A stretch of 64,000 bases of DNA from Chloroflexi bacterium GWB2_49_20 (GTDB lineage Bacteria; Chloroflexota; Anaerolineae; Anaerolineales; Villigracilaceae): the NCBI GenBank assembly GCA_001796335.1, contig MGMF01000001.1:124001-188000 (forward strand), in the 5' to 3' direction. The notes under the pieces were generated by a model. It did no database searches. It was not told the origin of the DNA and saw only the letters and a program-made list of their open reading frames with translations. Below, in pieces: positions 42,658-51,156 of the stretch. Each line of letters begins with the position of its first letter. The stretch's first letter is position 1. The position numbers were made by a program, and so were the translations under genes.

Positions 42658-44043
42658 CTAAGTCTCTTCTACCCTGGCAAGTTGGTCATGATCCGGCAGA
42701 ATACTTTCTGCATCCCGGATTGGCCTGAAAAAATAACCGGATAATCCCACCAGCGCTGCCATCATCCCGGAAAAGAAAACCAGCAACCCCATCCCGGCAC
42801 CCGGACCTGTTCCAAACAGACCTCCAAAGAGCCGGGATAACCCGGAATTGACCTGCATGGATGGTTCCATAACGTAATCGGCCAGAACACCCGCGATGAT
42901 CGGTGCGATCGGCTGGGTGAACCAGGCGATCAGACGTCGCGCAGAGAAGACCCGGCCCTGGACGTCGGGTGCCACCTTGGATTGCCAGATGGCCTGGTTG
43001 GAGCTATTTACCAAGGGGCTCACCATCACCATTAAAACCATGAATGGGATCCAGACGGTCAATCCCTGTCCCACTCCCAGCATGGCAAAGAATACTCCAG
43101 ACATGAGCCAACCCAATAAAACACCATGCACCTTGCGCTTAAAACCACTCCAGGCGCTCATGATGACCCCTCCGATCACGCCTCCCACTGCTCCGGCAGT
43201 TTGGACAGAACCAAATATCAGGCTGTTTTGAGCTGTACGGGCCAGCACCATGGGCGCCAGCAGGGTGAAACCCATACCCGAAAACGAATTACCTATAAAA
43301 AAGATCATTTGCAGTCCCAACAGACTGGGACGCTTGAAAATATACTTGAAACCATAAACCGATTCCCGCCAGATCGAGCCTGATTCCTGCTGGCCTTCAA
43401 CCGTCTTCTCAGGCTGGGGAATATACACAAAGAGCAAAGCCCCAATTGCGATGAAAAATGTAAGCACATCGAGCAGCATAATCAGGGCAAAACTGTCAAA
43501 GGGTTTGGTCATCGGCAGCGCCAGGATGATCCCGGCCAGGAGCGGGGCAAACACGCCTGGACCCGCATCCAACAGGGACATGAGTCCATTGGCGCGCCCG
43601 TACTGTTCCTTGGGGAGCATGGTGCTGATGGCCGCCGAGTAGGCCGGCCACTGGAAGGTATTGCCCAAACCGTTGATCACAGCCGCTATGTACAGGTGCC
43701 AATACTGCAAATTACCTGAAGCATACAAAACAAAGATGCCAGCCGTGGAAAGCACAGCCATCAGGTCGCTGACCATCATCATCAGTTTGCGGTTATATCG
43801 GTCCACCAGCACACCCGCTATGGGGGATAGCAGTAGAAAAGGCGTGATGAAAGCCACCTGCATACCTGCCATGGCTGTGGCGCTGCCGGTTTGTTTGTAC
43901 ATCCAAAGAGTCATCCCAAAACCGGTCATGGAGGAGGCCAAAACTGAGATGATCTGTCCCAGCCAGACTATCATAAAGCCGGCCATACCAGTTGGCCGGC
44001 GCTTTGTGGTGGTCTCTGTTGTATTCACGCAGCGTCTAACCAT
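42658..44043 (-). CDS. MFS transporter, MdfA/macrolide-efflux-like
   Basis: Twelve-helix proton-driven exporter (461 residues) with the MFS loop motif GVLVDRYNRKLMMMVSD after helix 2 and the helix-4 to helix-5 stretch NGLGNTFQWPAYSAAISTML (in parts), typical of macrolide/permease-2 efflux proteins. Its start overlaps the DUF4097 gene stop by 8 bases, making it the last gene of the envelope-stress-like operon. The cargo cannot be inferred; an export role under the same control as the LiaX-like genes is plausible. The N-terminal 20 residues are hydrophilic. Confidence 0.85.
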   Translation of the reverse strand: MVRRCVNTTETTTKRRPTGMAGFMIVWLGQIISVLASSMTGFGMTLWMYKQTGSATAMAGMQVAFITPFLLLSPIAGVLVDRYNRKLMMMVSDLMAVLSTAGIFVLYASGNLQYWHLYIAAVINGLGNTFQWPAYSAAISTMLPKEQYGRANGLMSLLDAGPGVFAPLLAGIILALPMTKPFDSFALIMLLDVLTFFIAIGALLFVYIPQPEKTVEGQQESGSIWRESVYGFKYIFKRPSLLGLQMIFFIGNSFSGMGFTLLAPMVLARTAQNSLIFGSVQTAGAVGGVIGGVIMSAWSGFKRKVHGVLLGWLMSGVFFAMLGVGQGLTVWIPFMVLMVMVSPLVNSSNQAIWQSKVAPDVQGRVFSARRLIAWFTQPIAPIIAGVLADYVMEPSMQVNSGLSRLFGGLFGTGPGAGMGLLVFFSGMMAALVGLSGYFFRPIRDAESILPDHDQLARVEET

Positions 44044-44929
44044 TCAACTGAGCCAGGGCCTCTTCCACGGTCAATTCACCGCTCTCTATCTTGGAGAGGA
44101 TATCAAGTGAATTTTTCACTGGTGCCTGGGAAATTTCACCGTCACATTCCACCAACAGATCACCGGAAACACTATTCAGCGAGAGTAGTACTCCACCCCC
44201 TCCAAGCCGGGAAGTCTGAATTCCATTGCTGCGCGACGATTGGTTGACCGGGAAGTTTGTAGAGAAATCGCCACTGATGCTGTGCATTTCAACATTACAA
44301 CGGGATGTTCCCGGCACAACCAGGTGCACATCTCCCGAAACAGCATGAAATTTATAAGGACCTTCCGCAAGACCCGTCTGCAGGCTGACATCTCCACTGA
44401 CCGTGTTGACACTGGCTGAGGTTAGACTGGAATCCCGCAGGTTGATATCTCCTGACACGGATTTTAGTTGTCCGCTGCCGGATAGAAATTCTCCGGTAAT
44501 ATCTCCGCTTACCGTTTCTATTTTCAACATACCTGATAAGTCGTTCAGGGTCATATCACCACTGACCGTTTTGAAGGTGAGATCCCCTTCAAAACCTGAA
44601 ACATGCAACGAATTACTGACACCATTTACATTGAGGGAACACTGCCGAGGTACTTTAATCACATAATCGACATCACAAACCTGCGATCCAAATAACCAGG
44701 TCAAACCCACATCAGAAAATCGGGTGGCGATGGACACAGAACCGTCTTCAGCCTGCAAACACTCAATTTTTGTACGCTCTGCATCTCCGCTGCCGGGCTG
44801 CTTGACTGCCAGAACGTGGATAACCCCGTCTTCTCCTGTTTGGATTTCCACTGAGCCGCTGATATTGCCCAGTTTTAGTTGTGCTGGAGACGAAACGCTA
44901 AAAGTATGCTCTATGGTTTCGAGTGACAT
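44036..44929 (-). CDS. DUF4097 beta-helix protein with C-terminal helical module
   Basis: 297 residues. The main part (residues 20-265) is a DUF4097 beta-helix with repeated VSGD steps (KTVSGDMTL, ETVSGDITG, KSVSGDINL, NTVSGDVSL, HAVSGDVHL, HSISGDFST, NSVSGDLLV). The last 25 residues, LDILSKIESGELTVEEALAQL, form the helical module shared with four neighbours. Resembles the LiaX/YvlB group, except that the module is at the C-terminus. No signal peptide. Confidence 0.82.
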   Translation of the reverse strand: MSLETIEHTFSVSSPAQLKLGNISGSVEIQTGEDGVIHVLAVKQPGSGDAERTKIECLQAEDGSVSIATRFSDVGLTWLFGSQVCDVDYVIKVPRQCSLNVNGVSNSLHVSGFEGDLTFKTVSGDMTLNDLSGMLKIETVSGDITGEFLSGSGQLKSVSGDINLRDSSLTSASVNTVSGDVSLQTGLAEGPYKFHAVSGDVHLVVPGTSRCNVEMHSISGDFSTNFPVNQSSRSNGIQTSRLGGGGVLLSLNSVSGDLLVECDGEISQAPVKNSLDILSKIESGELTVEEALAQLNG

Positions 44930-44958
44930 GAAAGCTCCTTCAAAAAGTTTTTTAATGC

Positions 44959-45342
44959 TTATTCGACGAAGATCTCGACGTGTTCGCCATCTTCATCATC
45001 CATAACATCAATGATCTTGCCGGTCATGCCATTTCGCAGGGCATCCATCACCTCAGACATATCCACACCGGCAACCTCGGGGGCAAAATGCGCACCAATC
45101 TTCATGCCTGCATCAATTAAACTGATGGGAATTTGAACAGTTGCCTTTGAGCGCCCGGTGACTGTATCCGTTACGCGCACACGCAACCAGCGGGCGCCAC
45201 CAGTTCCAAGGTTGACACTGCCGCCCGGGGATGCTTTCTGGCTGGCACTTAATGCAGACAGCAGTTTGGCTCCCTCCTCCACGCTCAATTTGCCTTCATC
45301 AATCATTTTCAGGATTTTCATCCGTTCTTCAGCATTTGCCAT
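44959..45342 (-). CDS. Small protein with N-terminal SHOCT-like module
   Basis: 127 residues. Residues 5-32 (RMKILKMIDEGKLSVEEGAKLL) are the shared helical module. A Ser/Gly linker follows, then a beta-rich part with WLRVRVTDTVTGRSKATVQIP (in parts) and a C-terminal block EVMDALRNGMTGKIIDVMDDEDG. That block resembles the C-terminus of the next protein upstream (DQIIDAV...NVDEGDDGEKVQVYI), so the two are paralogues, one with and one without membrane helices. Function unknown. Confidence 0.72.
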   Translation of the reverse strand: MANAEERMKILKMIDEGKLSVEEGAKLLSALSASQKASPGGSVNLGTGGARWLRVRVTDTVTGRSKATVQIPISLIDAGMKIGAHFAPEVAGVDMSEVMDALRNGMTGKIIDVMDDEDGEHVEIFVE

Positions 45343-45421
45343 ATTCAGCCTCCTTAATAAATTAAGAAATTAAGTCTTCTATCATAACAAAAGAATATAT
45401 GTATGTTTAGGTAAAATCTCA

Positions 45422-46045
45422 TCATCCAATATAAACTTGAACCTTTTCGCCATCATCGCCTTCATCCACATTCACCACCAGGGGATCACTCGTGTGTTGG
45501 ACTGCATCAATGATCTGATCCACCGGCACATTGCCCAGACCCTCGATCTTATGCCCAAAATTGCGCAAGAACCAGGATGTCAGATGCAGCGGCAGGGGAA
45601 AGCCGATCAGGATCCGTTTTGGAAAATCTCCAGGTTTTTGTTTAACCGACACGAACAACCAGCGTGCGGTTTTTGAACCCCATCCCAGGAGGATGATCAA
45701 CATACCGAGAATAAAGATTGGAAAACCCAGGCAATAAAACCAAATGCTGATGTCTGATGGATGTACGTTTTTATACATGACCCAGCCGCCAAAAGTTGTG
45801 ATGATCACACCGATCCACAAGGGGATCATCCGCAGGCTGCGAGCTTTTTCCACAGTTTTGCTGATATCAGGGTCTGCTTCAGAAGCAGGTCTGGCCTCCA
45901 CTTCAGCAATGGCTGATGCAACGCTACACTTCTCGTCATCAAGAGGGTCATCGTCCAGAACCTGCATCAGGCGCAGTCCTTCTTCCGGGGTGATCTTGCC
46001 ATCTTCAACCATCTTAAGAATCTTGGATCTTTCAGATGCTGTCAT
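45422..46045 (-). CDS. Membrane protein with N-terminal SHOCT-like module
   Basis: 207 residues from ATG 46045 (AGGAGAGTAAT upstream; the frame from 46066 overlaps the preceding gene). Residues 6-28 (RSKILKMVEDGKITPEEGLRLM) are the shared module, then an acidic stretch, two membrane helices (MIPLWIGVIITTFGGWVMY, FYCLGFPIFILGMLIILLGWG - each its own segment), and a soluble end with DVDEGDDGEK-like NVDEGDDGEKVQVYIG. It would be the membrane partner among these proteins. Paralogous end with the 127-residue neighbour. Confidence 0.72.
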   Translation of the reverse strand: MTASERSKILKMVEDGKITPEEGLRLMQVLDDDPLDDEKCSVASAIAEVEARPASEADPDISKTVEKARSLRMIPLWIGVIITTFGGWVMYKNVHPSDISIWFYCLGFPIFILGMLIILLGWGSKTARWLFVSVKQKPGDFPKRILIGFPLPLHLTSWFLRNFGHKIEGLGNVPVDQIIDAVQHTSDPLVVNVDEGDDGEKVQVYIG

Positions 46046-46046
46046 A

Positions 46047-47309
46047 TTACTCTCCTTGTCCCTCAAGTGCAGATAACAGCTTCTCGGCTTCCACCGCGCT
46101 GATCTTCTTCTCCTGCAGCATTCTCAAAATCGTCAGGCGTTCATCATCGCTGACAGGTTCGACAGGTTTCTTATTGGAGGAAAAACTGAACATTTCGGTT
46201 CCACCAATGTTAATGCGGGCATTAACATGCCTGTCGTGTCCACGCCGGGCGCGTACCTCGGCGGCTCGTGCCTTGGATTCTGCACGGCGCATGGCAGCCT
46301 CCACTCGCACATCTGCCCTGCGGGACAACCCTTCAGACCTCAGTTGAACTTTTTCAAGTGCTTTTTGAACTTTGAGATTGATACGTTCATTCAAGCCACC
46401 CAGGTCATGCGGGATGGGCGGAATGGGAGGTATGGTTGGTATCGATGGGATACCTAATCCATCCAACATACCTACTCCGAAATCGGCGGCTGAATCCCAT
46501 TTCTCCGACTTGCTGGTTACGATCAGATCCTCTCCCGCTGTCAAATACATTTTTGCAGAACCATTCCCCAGGGCGAATTTTTGCGTGGGGCTGCCTTCTT
46601 CAAGTGTGACACCCGGGAAATCCACATGCAGAGAGCCCTCATCCCCATCCATGATTGCCAGATGCAGCTCAGCATTGGCATCCACAGGCAGGTGCAGGAG
46701 CAAGTCCTCACCGGCGCTGACACAGTACTCAACCCCCGGCAAAGGGTCCAGGTTCAAAGCAGCATCATTGCCTACGTCTGCATGCACAGAACCACGCACA
46801 TTCCTCAGGTAGAGATCACCTTCCACTTTTTCCAGGCTGACATTTCCTTCCACATCTCGCAATGAAGCATCTCCGTTGATGGAAACCGCCGAAAAATCTC
46901 CCTGACAGTTATGCAAGTTCAAGTCACCGTCGATTTTGCCCAGCATGATCCTACCTACATTCCGTAATGTAACATCTCCAGAAGCAGTATCCAGACTGGC
47001 ATTTTGGACATCATTCAACGACAGATCACCATTCAAACTCCCCAGTTTGATCTGACCTTTCAAAGCCTGCAGACTGGCATCTCCGGCCACATTTTCTATC
47101 ATCAGATATACCTGGCGCGGCAGGTAAAGGATCAGGTCATCGTCACAGGAAATCACAAAGTTCTGTTCTGTCGCCTCAATATCCAGGCTGTCTCCGTTGG
47201 TCTTTGCCATGATCTCAGCCCGTTCCCAACCAGCCACACGCAAATCACCTGCCACAAATTGCACCTGGATGTGCGAATTGGCATCGGCTTGCAGAGTTTG
47301 CTGTTTCAT
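46047..47309 (-). CDS. DUF4097 beta-helix protein with basic helix and C-terminal module
   Basis: 420 residues: DUF4097 beta-helix with steps such as ALKGQIKLGSLNGDLSL, GKIDGDLNLHN, SINGDASLRDV and KVEGDLYLRNV (residues 30-170), a beta-sandwich to about residue 265, a Pro-rich turn (IPSIPTIPPIPPIP), a long basic Ala/Arg helix (about 300-350), and the module RLTILRMLQEKKISAVEAEKLLSAL at the very end. Second copy of the DUF4097 theme in this operon. It ends 1 base before the next start. Confidence 0.8.
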   Translation of the reverse strand: MKQQTLQADANSHIQVQFVAGDLRVAGWERAEIMAKTNGDSLDIEATEQNFVISCDDDLILYLPRQVYLMIENVAGDASLQALKGQIKLGSLNGDLSLNDVQNASLDTASGDVTLRNVGRIMLGKIDGDLNLHNCQGDFSAVSINGDASLRDVEGNVSLEKVEGDLYLRNVRGSVHADVGNDAALNLDPLPGVEYCVSAGEDLLLHLPVDANAELHLAIMDGDEGSLHVDFPGVTLEEGSPTQKFALGNGSAKMYLTAGEDLIVTSKSEKWDSAADFGVGMLDGLGIPSIPTIPPIPPIPHDLGGLNERINLKVQKALEKVQLRSEGLSRRADVRVEAAMRRAESKARAAEVRARRGHDRHVNARINIGGTEMFSFSSNKKPVEPVSDDERLTILRMLQEKKISAVEAEKLLSALEGQGE

Positions 47310-47312
47310 GGA

Positions 47313-47696
47313 TCACTCCTCTCCCTGTAACAGGCGGCGCGCTGCTTCAGCAGTGATACGACCAGCGTCCAACTCTTCCAGGATCTTTAAGCGATTACCT
47401 CCCGTTATTTCAGGTATCTCTTCATCTTTGCCGGGTTCATACCCCATGGCACGGATGACTTCATGTAAGCGGTTGCGAATGGTGGGATAGGAGAGACTGA
47501 GCTCATCCTCCATGCGGGTGATCTTGCCTTCGCAACGCACGAAAGTTTCCACAAAATCCAATTGTTCGGCTGTCAATCCCGGGAAGGCACCATTTGTAAA
47601 ACGTCCTTCAATGGTCGTGTCACAAGCGGGACAATATAAACGGGAAACCACTAATTCAGAATCACACACCGGGCAGGCACTTAAAGATTGTTTCAT
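47313..47696 (-). CDS. DUF2089 transcription regulator
   Basis: 127 residues: N-terminal zinc ribbon (CPVCDSELVVSRLYCPACDT), a helix-turn-helix (about residues 40-85, with LDFVETFVRCEGKITRMEDE and LSLSYPTIRNRLHEVIRAMG), and the shared helical module at the C-terminus (RLKILEELDAGRITAEAARRLL). Likely repressor or activator of its own operon; an inverted repeat lies in its promoter. GAGGTGATGA precedes ATG 47696. First of six co-directional genes with gaps of -8 to +79 bases. Confidence 0.85.
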   Translation of the reverse strand: MKQSLSACPVCDSELVVSRLYCPACDTTIEGRFTNGAFPGLTAEQLDFVETFVRCEGKITRMEDELSLSYPTIRNRLHEVIRAMGYEPGKDEEIPEITGGNRLKILEELDAGRITAEAARRLLQGEE

Positions 47697-47817
47697 TCAT
47701 CACCTCTATACTTTGAATTAATGATATTTCATGTTCACCCACTTCAGGGAATTGAGGTAAAATATCTTCACCAGTGGGGTGGATAAATTAGATCTCAACA
47801 ACAAGTTATAATCTTTT

Positions 47818-47848
47818 AATATTATACCAAATAATATTTAACAGTCAA
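47818..47848 (-). promoter_or_regulatory. Promoter with operator of the DUF2089/DUF4097 operon
   Basis: Minus strand: -35 TTGACT (47848-47843), 16-base spacer, -10 TATAAT (47826-47821). An inverted repeat AATATTAT-N5-ATAATATT (47818-47838) overlaps the -10 box, a fitting operator for the DUF2089 protein. Expected leader is about 120 bases. Confidence 0.65.
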
Positions 47849-47992
47849 GTACTATTTTTTACATATTCTTATTTTTTGTTCAATATTATTGATTTTTACT
47901 GCCTTATTGTTGTTTTTCAGGGTTATAAGTGAACTGAGGGTTATTCGAGCATACAAATGCCTCGTCTACCAAGATTTTTCAAAAAGTCGTGC

Positions 47993-48022
47993 TTGACACA
48001 GAACGTATGTTCGTGTTATTAT
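47993..48022 (+). promoter_or_regulatory. lexA promoter with SOS box
   Basis: -35 TTGACA (47993-47998), 18-base spacer, -10 TATTAT (48017-48022). The spacer holds GAACGTATGTTC (48001-48012), a GAAC-N4-GTTC LexA box, so lexA is self-regulated. A second box of the same kind lies at 36036-36047. Confidence 0.85.
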
Positions 48023-48060
48023 TAGCACAAATGAGCGAACAGTAGGAAAGGAAGGCGCAA

Positions 48061-48780
48061 ATGGTAAGACCACGCAAAGGCATCAATGAACGGCATCAAA
48101 AAATATTGGAATACTTATCCCGCCGTCAAGATAAACAAAGATACCCCCCCTCCATTCGTGAGATAGGTATAGCTACCGGGATTTCTTCCACATCAGTGGT
48201 TACTTACTACCTCAAGCAGTTGGAAGAAATGAATTTGATCGAACGGGATCATAATGTCTCGCGCGGGGTTCGCTTGAATGTGGAAGCACAAAAACCTGCC
48301 GAACGGGCATCTCAAGCTGCCAGGAATATTGCCACCAGCATCAACGAATTATTGAACGTACCTGTTATTGGTCGTATTTTCGCAAGCGATCCCATCCCGG
48401 TACCGGCTTCAGATTTCAACTACTTCGACGCAGAAAGCAATATCCAGATCGCCCGCAGCTTGCTTCCTGCCAAAGAAAAGACAAGCGAGCTGTTTGCCCT
48501 CGAAGTCAATGGAGATTCGATGATCGACGCCATGGTTAACAATGGCGATATCGTCATCATGAAAAAAGCGCAAACTGCCGAGAACGGTGAAATGGTGGCA
48601 ATCTGGCTCAAAGACGAAGATAAGACCACACTTAAATATTTTTTCAAGGAACCCAAAGGCATCCGGCTGCAACCAGCCAACCCCACCATGCAGCCGATCA
48701 TGGTAAAAAATCCGGCCAGCCTTGAAATCCAGGGCAAAGTGGTCATGGTCATACGCAGAATGGATGTCGTCTCTTCCTGA
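48061..48780 (+). CDS. lexA: LexA repressor
   Basis: SOS repressor that self-cleaves on RecA activation. 239 residues: winged HTH (1-70: HQKILEYLSRRQ, YPPSIREIGIATGISSTSVV), a long linker, and an S24 peptidase domain with Ser153 in GDSMIDAM and Lys192 in TTLKYFF. The cleavage site is Ala108-Ser109 (IFASDPIPVP) instead of the usual Ala-Gly. The start has GGAAGG 5 bases upstream. Divergent from the DUF2089 operon, with about 360 bases between; a terminator follows. The linker and cleavage loop are otherwise standard. Confidence 0.95.
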   Translation: MVRPRKGINERHQKILEYLSRRQDKQRYPPSIREIGIATGISSTSVVTYYLKQLEEMNLIERDHNVSRGVRLNVEAQKPAERASQAARNIATSINELLNVPVIGRIFASDPIPVPASDFNYFDAESNIQIARSLLPAKEKTSELFALEVNGDSMIDAMVNNGDIVIMKKAQTAENGEMVAIWLKDEDKTTLKYFFKEPKGIRLQPANPTMQPIMVKNPASLEIQGKVVMVIRRMDVVSS

Positions 48781-48809
48781 CCCAACTTTCAGAATCCATA
48801 AAATCATAA

Positions 48810-48842
48810 AAAAGGCCACCCGGTCATATTGGGTGGCCTTTT
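48810..48842. terminator. Terminator after lexA
   Basis: AAAAGGCCACCC (48810-48821) / GGGTGGCCTTTT (48831-48842), 9-base loop, A-run before and T-run after. It can serve lexA and the convergent lipoprotein gene. Confidence 0.9.
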
Positions 48843-48867
48843 CATTTTTTATCCATTTACAGGCGGG

Positions 48868-49791
48868 TCACTTAAGCGTCACATCCACCGAGTCCATCGT
48901 CAGGATGGAACCATCCGCCATGCTCATCTCCAACACCTCGATTCGGATTGAGCCCGGACTGGCTGGGGAACCGGAAAGATCCACCAGCCCATCAAAGGTT
49001 CCCGGGGCACCCATATCCGGGGCGGAGACCATGATCGGCCCAGTGTAGATCGAGGTATTGTTTACATCCATGATGCGCACCAACAATGTGTTTTCAAAAG
49101 GTGCGATGGTCACTCTGCCTTTAAGTTGGATCTGGTTGGTCACTTCACTGCCTGCAGTGGGTGCTTCAATACTTATCTCCCGCAGGGTATCCGTGAAAGT
49201 TCCACTGGTGGCATGTACCATCACCAGGCCGGGTCCCCAATAGAAACGGAAGGATTGCGTCATCGACTGGCTCGGGCAACACTGACCGTCATTGGGGGCA
49301 TGCACCAGCATATCGAGCGTGATGCGCCCATCTGCGATGCTCATGGAATTGACAGCCACACGATCTCCCAGGAAATACCCGCTCGAAGGGGATAGCGAGA
49401 CGCCACTATTGAAGACTGGAACCAGGTATTCAAATTGACCGGTGCCTCCATAGTTTTCCACCAGGATGATAGCCGCATCCTCTACACCATCTGCATTCAG
49501 GTCCCCAAAAGCAGACTGCTCCTGCATGCTGACAGACAGGTAATCGCTGCCGGATCCCGCCTCATATTTTCCATCCATAAGCCTGACCAGGGTCATACCA
49601 TTTTGAGCCTGGTATTCTCCATTCTTGAGCATCTCCATCGTAATGGGTCCTGTGCTGGGTGTGCTTTGCAGGAAAGCAGGATCAATACTGGGTGTAACCT
49701 GGGATTGATCAGGCAAAACAGTCGCAGGGCTGCAACCAGCGGCCAGGACCACCAGCAGTACAGACATAAGGGAAAAGCGGATTGCTTTCAT
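48868..49791 (-). CDS. Lipoprotein with C-terminal Gmad2-like domain
   Basis: 307 residues. Lipobox LAAGC, then an alpha/beta part with LKNGEYQAQNGMTLVRLMDGKYE (in parts), a calcium-loop-like AFGDLNADGVEDAAII, and a C-terminal Ig-like part from about residue 210 (ISIEAPTAGSEVTNQIQLKGR, in parts) that fits the Gmad2 spore-germination domain. Similar architectures are annotated as hypothetical in Anaerolineae. Function not known. The CC pair in DGQCCPSQSM is unusual for a secreted protein and may form a vicinal disulfide. Confidence 0.68.
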   Translation of the reverse strand: MKAIRFSLMSVLLVVLAAGCSPATVLPDQSQVTPSIDPAFLQSTPSTGPITMEMLKNGEYQAQNGMTLVRLMDGKYEAGSGSDYLSVSMQEQSAFGDLNADGVEDAAIILVENYGGTGQFEYLVPVFNSGVSLSPSSGYFLGDRVAVNSMSIADGRITLDMLVHAPNDGQCCPSQSMTQSFRFYWGPGLVMVHATSGTFTDTLREISIEAPTAGSEVTNQIQLKGRVTIAPFENTLLVRIMDVNNTSIYTGPIMVSAPDMGAPGTFDGLVDLSGSPASPGSIRIEVLEMSMADGSILTMDSVDVTLK

Positions 49792-49813
49792 AACATTCTC
49801 CTTTGAAAAACGA

Positions 49814-51005
49814 TCACGGTATCAAGACGCTCCAGGTTGCCCCGCCATCCACAGTTTTGTAGAGGCTATGATGATTGGCTGAATCTCCAGTCAGCATCCA
49901 ACCAGTTTGAGCATCTACGAATTCCATCTTCATTAATATGTCCGTAACATCAACATTTGTGGCTACCGGGTTCCAGGTCAGACCGCCATCATGGGAAACC
50001 TGCAAACTTGGACCACCATCCCATACAAAAACGTCCATAAACGAGGGGATTGAATATTGCCCATTGCTGATCAACGGAGTTGTCGAAGTCCAGGTGACCC
50101 CACCGTCATGGGTAACATAAAAATCCACGGCTGAATTTCCAGCCAAAAGGCGAACCGGCAAAATACCATCCATTCCATTAAAGAATTGAGCGGATCTCAC
50201 CTCGGTCATGGCGCTTTCGTAATCAGCAGGCAGGCTTACATCCTGTTTGTTCCAGACATGGCCTCCATCGGAACTGGCATATAAATAAACATACCCGTCC
50301 ATGGGAATATTGCCCCCCACCCAGCCATGCTGACTGTCTAAAAAGGTGATGCCACTTTTCTGTCCACTGAACGGTAAGGTATTCACATCTTCCCCGGCGC
50401 CAGGTTGCATGATATACACCGGAGTCCAAGTGGCACCCCCATCCGCGCTGGAATACACATCCACAGCCGAAGAACCGGCTGCCGCGCCCGACCAGGATGA
50501 AACCAGTGGTGGCGTTGAGAAAATCGATCTGGCCTCCCGCAAATGGAACTGCGACCAATGTCCAACTGAAGCCGCCGTCGATGGTATAAGCCAGCGTTCC
50601 GGTCATGAAATCGGAGCCTGCCATTACCACCCATCCCGTGGCTGGATCCAGGAAGAAGACACTGGCTGGGTAACCCAAACTGCCTGCGCCGGGAGGAGTG
50701 ATGTCATACCAGGTCAAGCCGCCATCCAGGGTACGCACCAGGCTGGTCTCAGTCGTCCCCCAGCCGTTCAGAGAGTCCAACATATCCAGTGCGGTAAGCG
50801 ACGGGTTGGTTAACACCGGCAGATCTGGCGGGGATGCCGGTAAAACAGGAACCGGGGTTTGAGTTACGGACGGCGCTTGCGTTGCAGGTGGTTCTGTGAC
50901 AGCCGGAGCAGGTGCCGGTGTGCCGGGAATGGAGCAAGCCAGGACCACCATCATCATAGCCGCCATTGCTGACAAAACTTTCAAAGCTGCATTATTTAAC
51001 CGCAT
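49814..51005 (-). pseudogene. Frameshifted BNR/YCF48-like beta-propeller lipoprotein gene
   Basis: From ATG 51005 (GGAGG upstream) the first frame gives a lipobox VLAC, a Pro/Thr-rich linker and three beta-propeller steps (TLDGGLTWYD, TIDGGFSW, then FLNATTGFILV). Near 50500 the reading passes to another frame, which continues with SADGGATW, SSDGGHVW, THDGGVTW, SHDGGLTW and TVDGGATW to the stop at 49814. A single-base indel in or near a GGGCGCGGC run explains it; joined length is about 396 residues, as for intact YCF48-like lipoproteins. It could be a real mutation or an assembly error. Confidence 0.7.
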
Positions 51006-51156
51006 ATAGCCTCCGAATACTATCCCTATAAGTATGGAACAATAATGGATATTTAAGCCACTCATTTCGAATCAAAACATAACGCGACAAGCAAGCTAAA
51101 GACGAAGCTTGATCCCGGAAAGTTCCCGGCACAAACCAAAAACAGCCAGGATTTTT

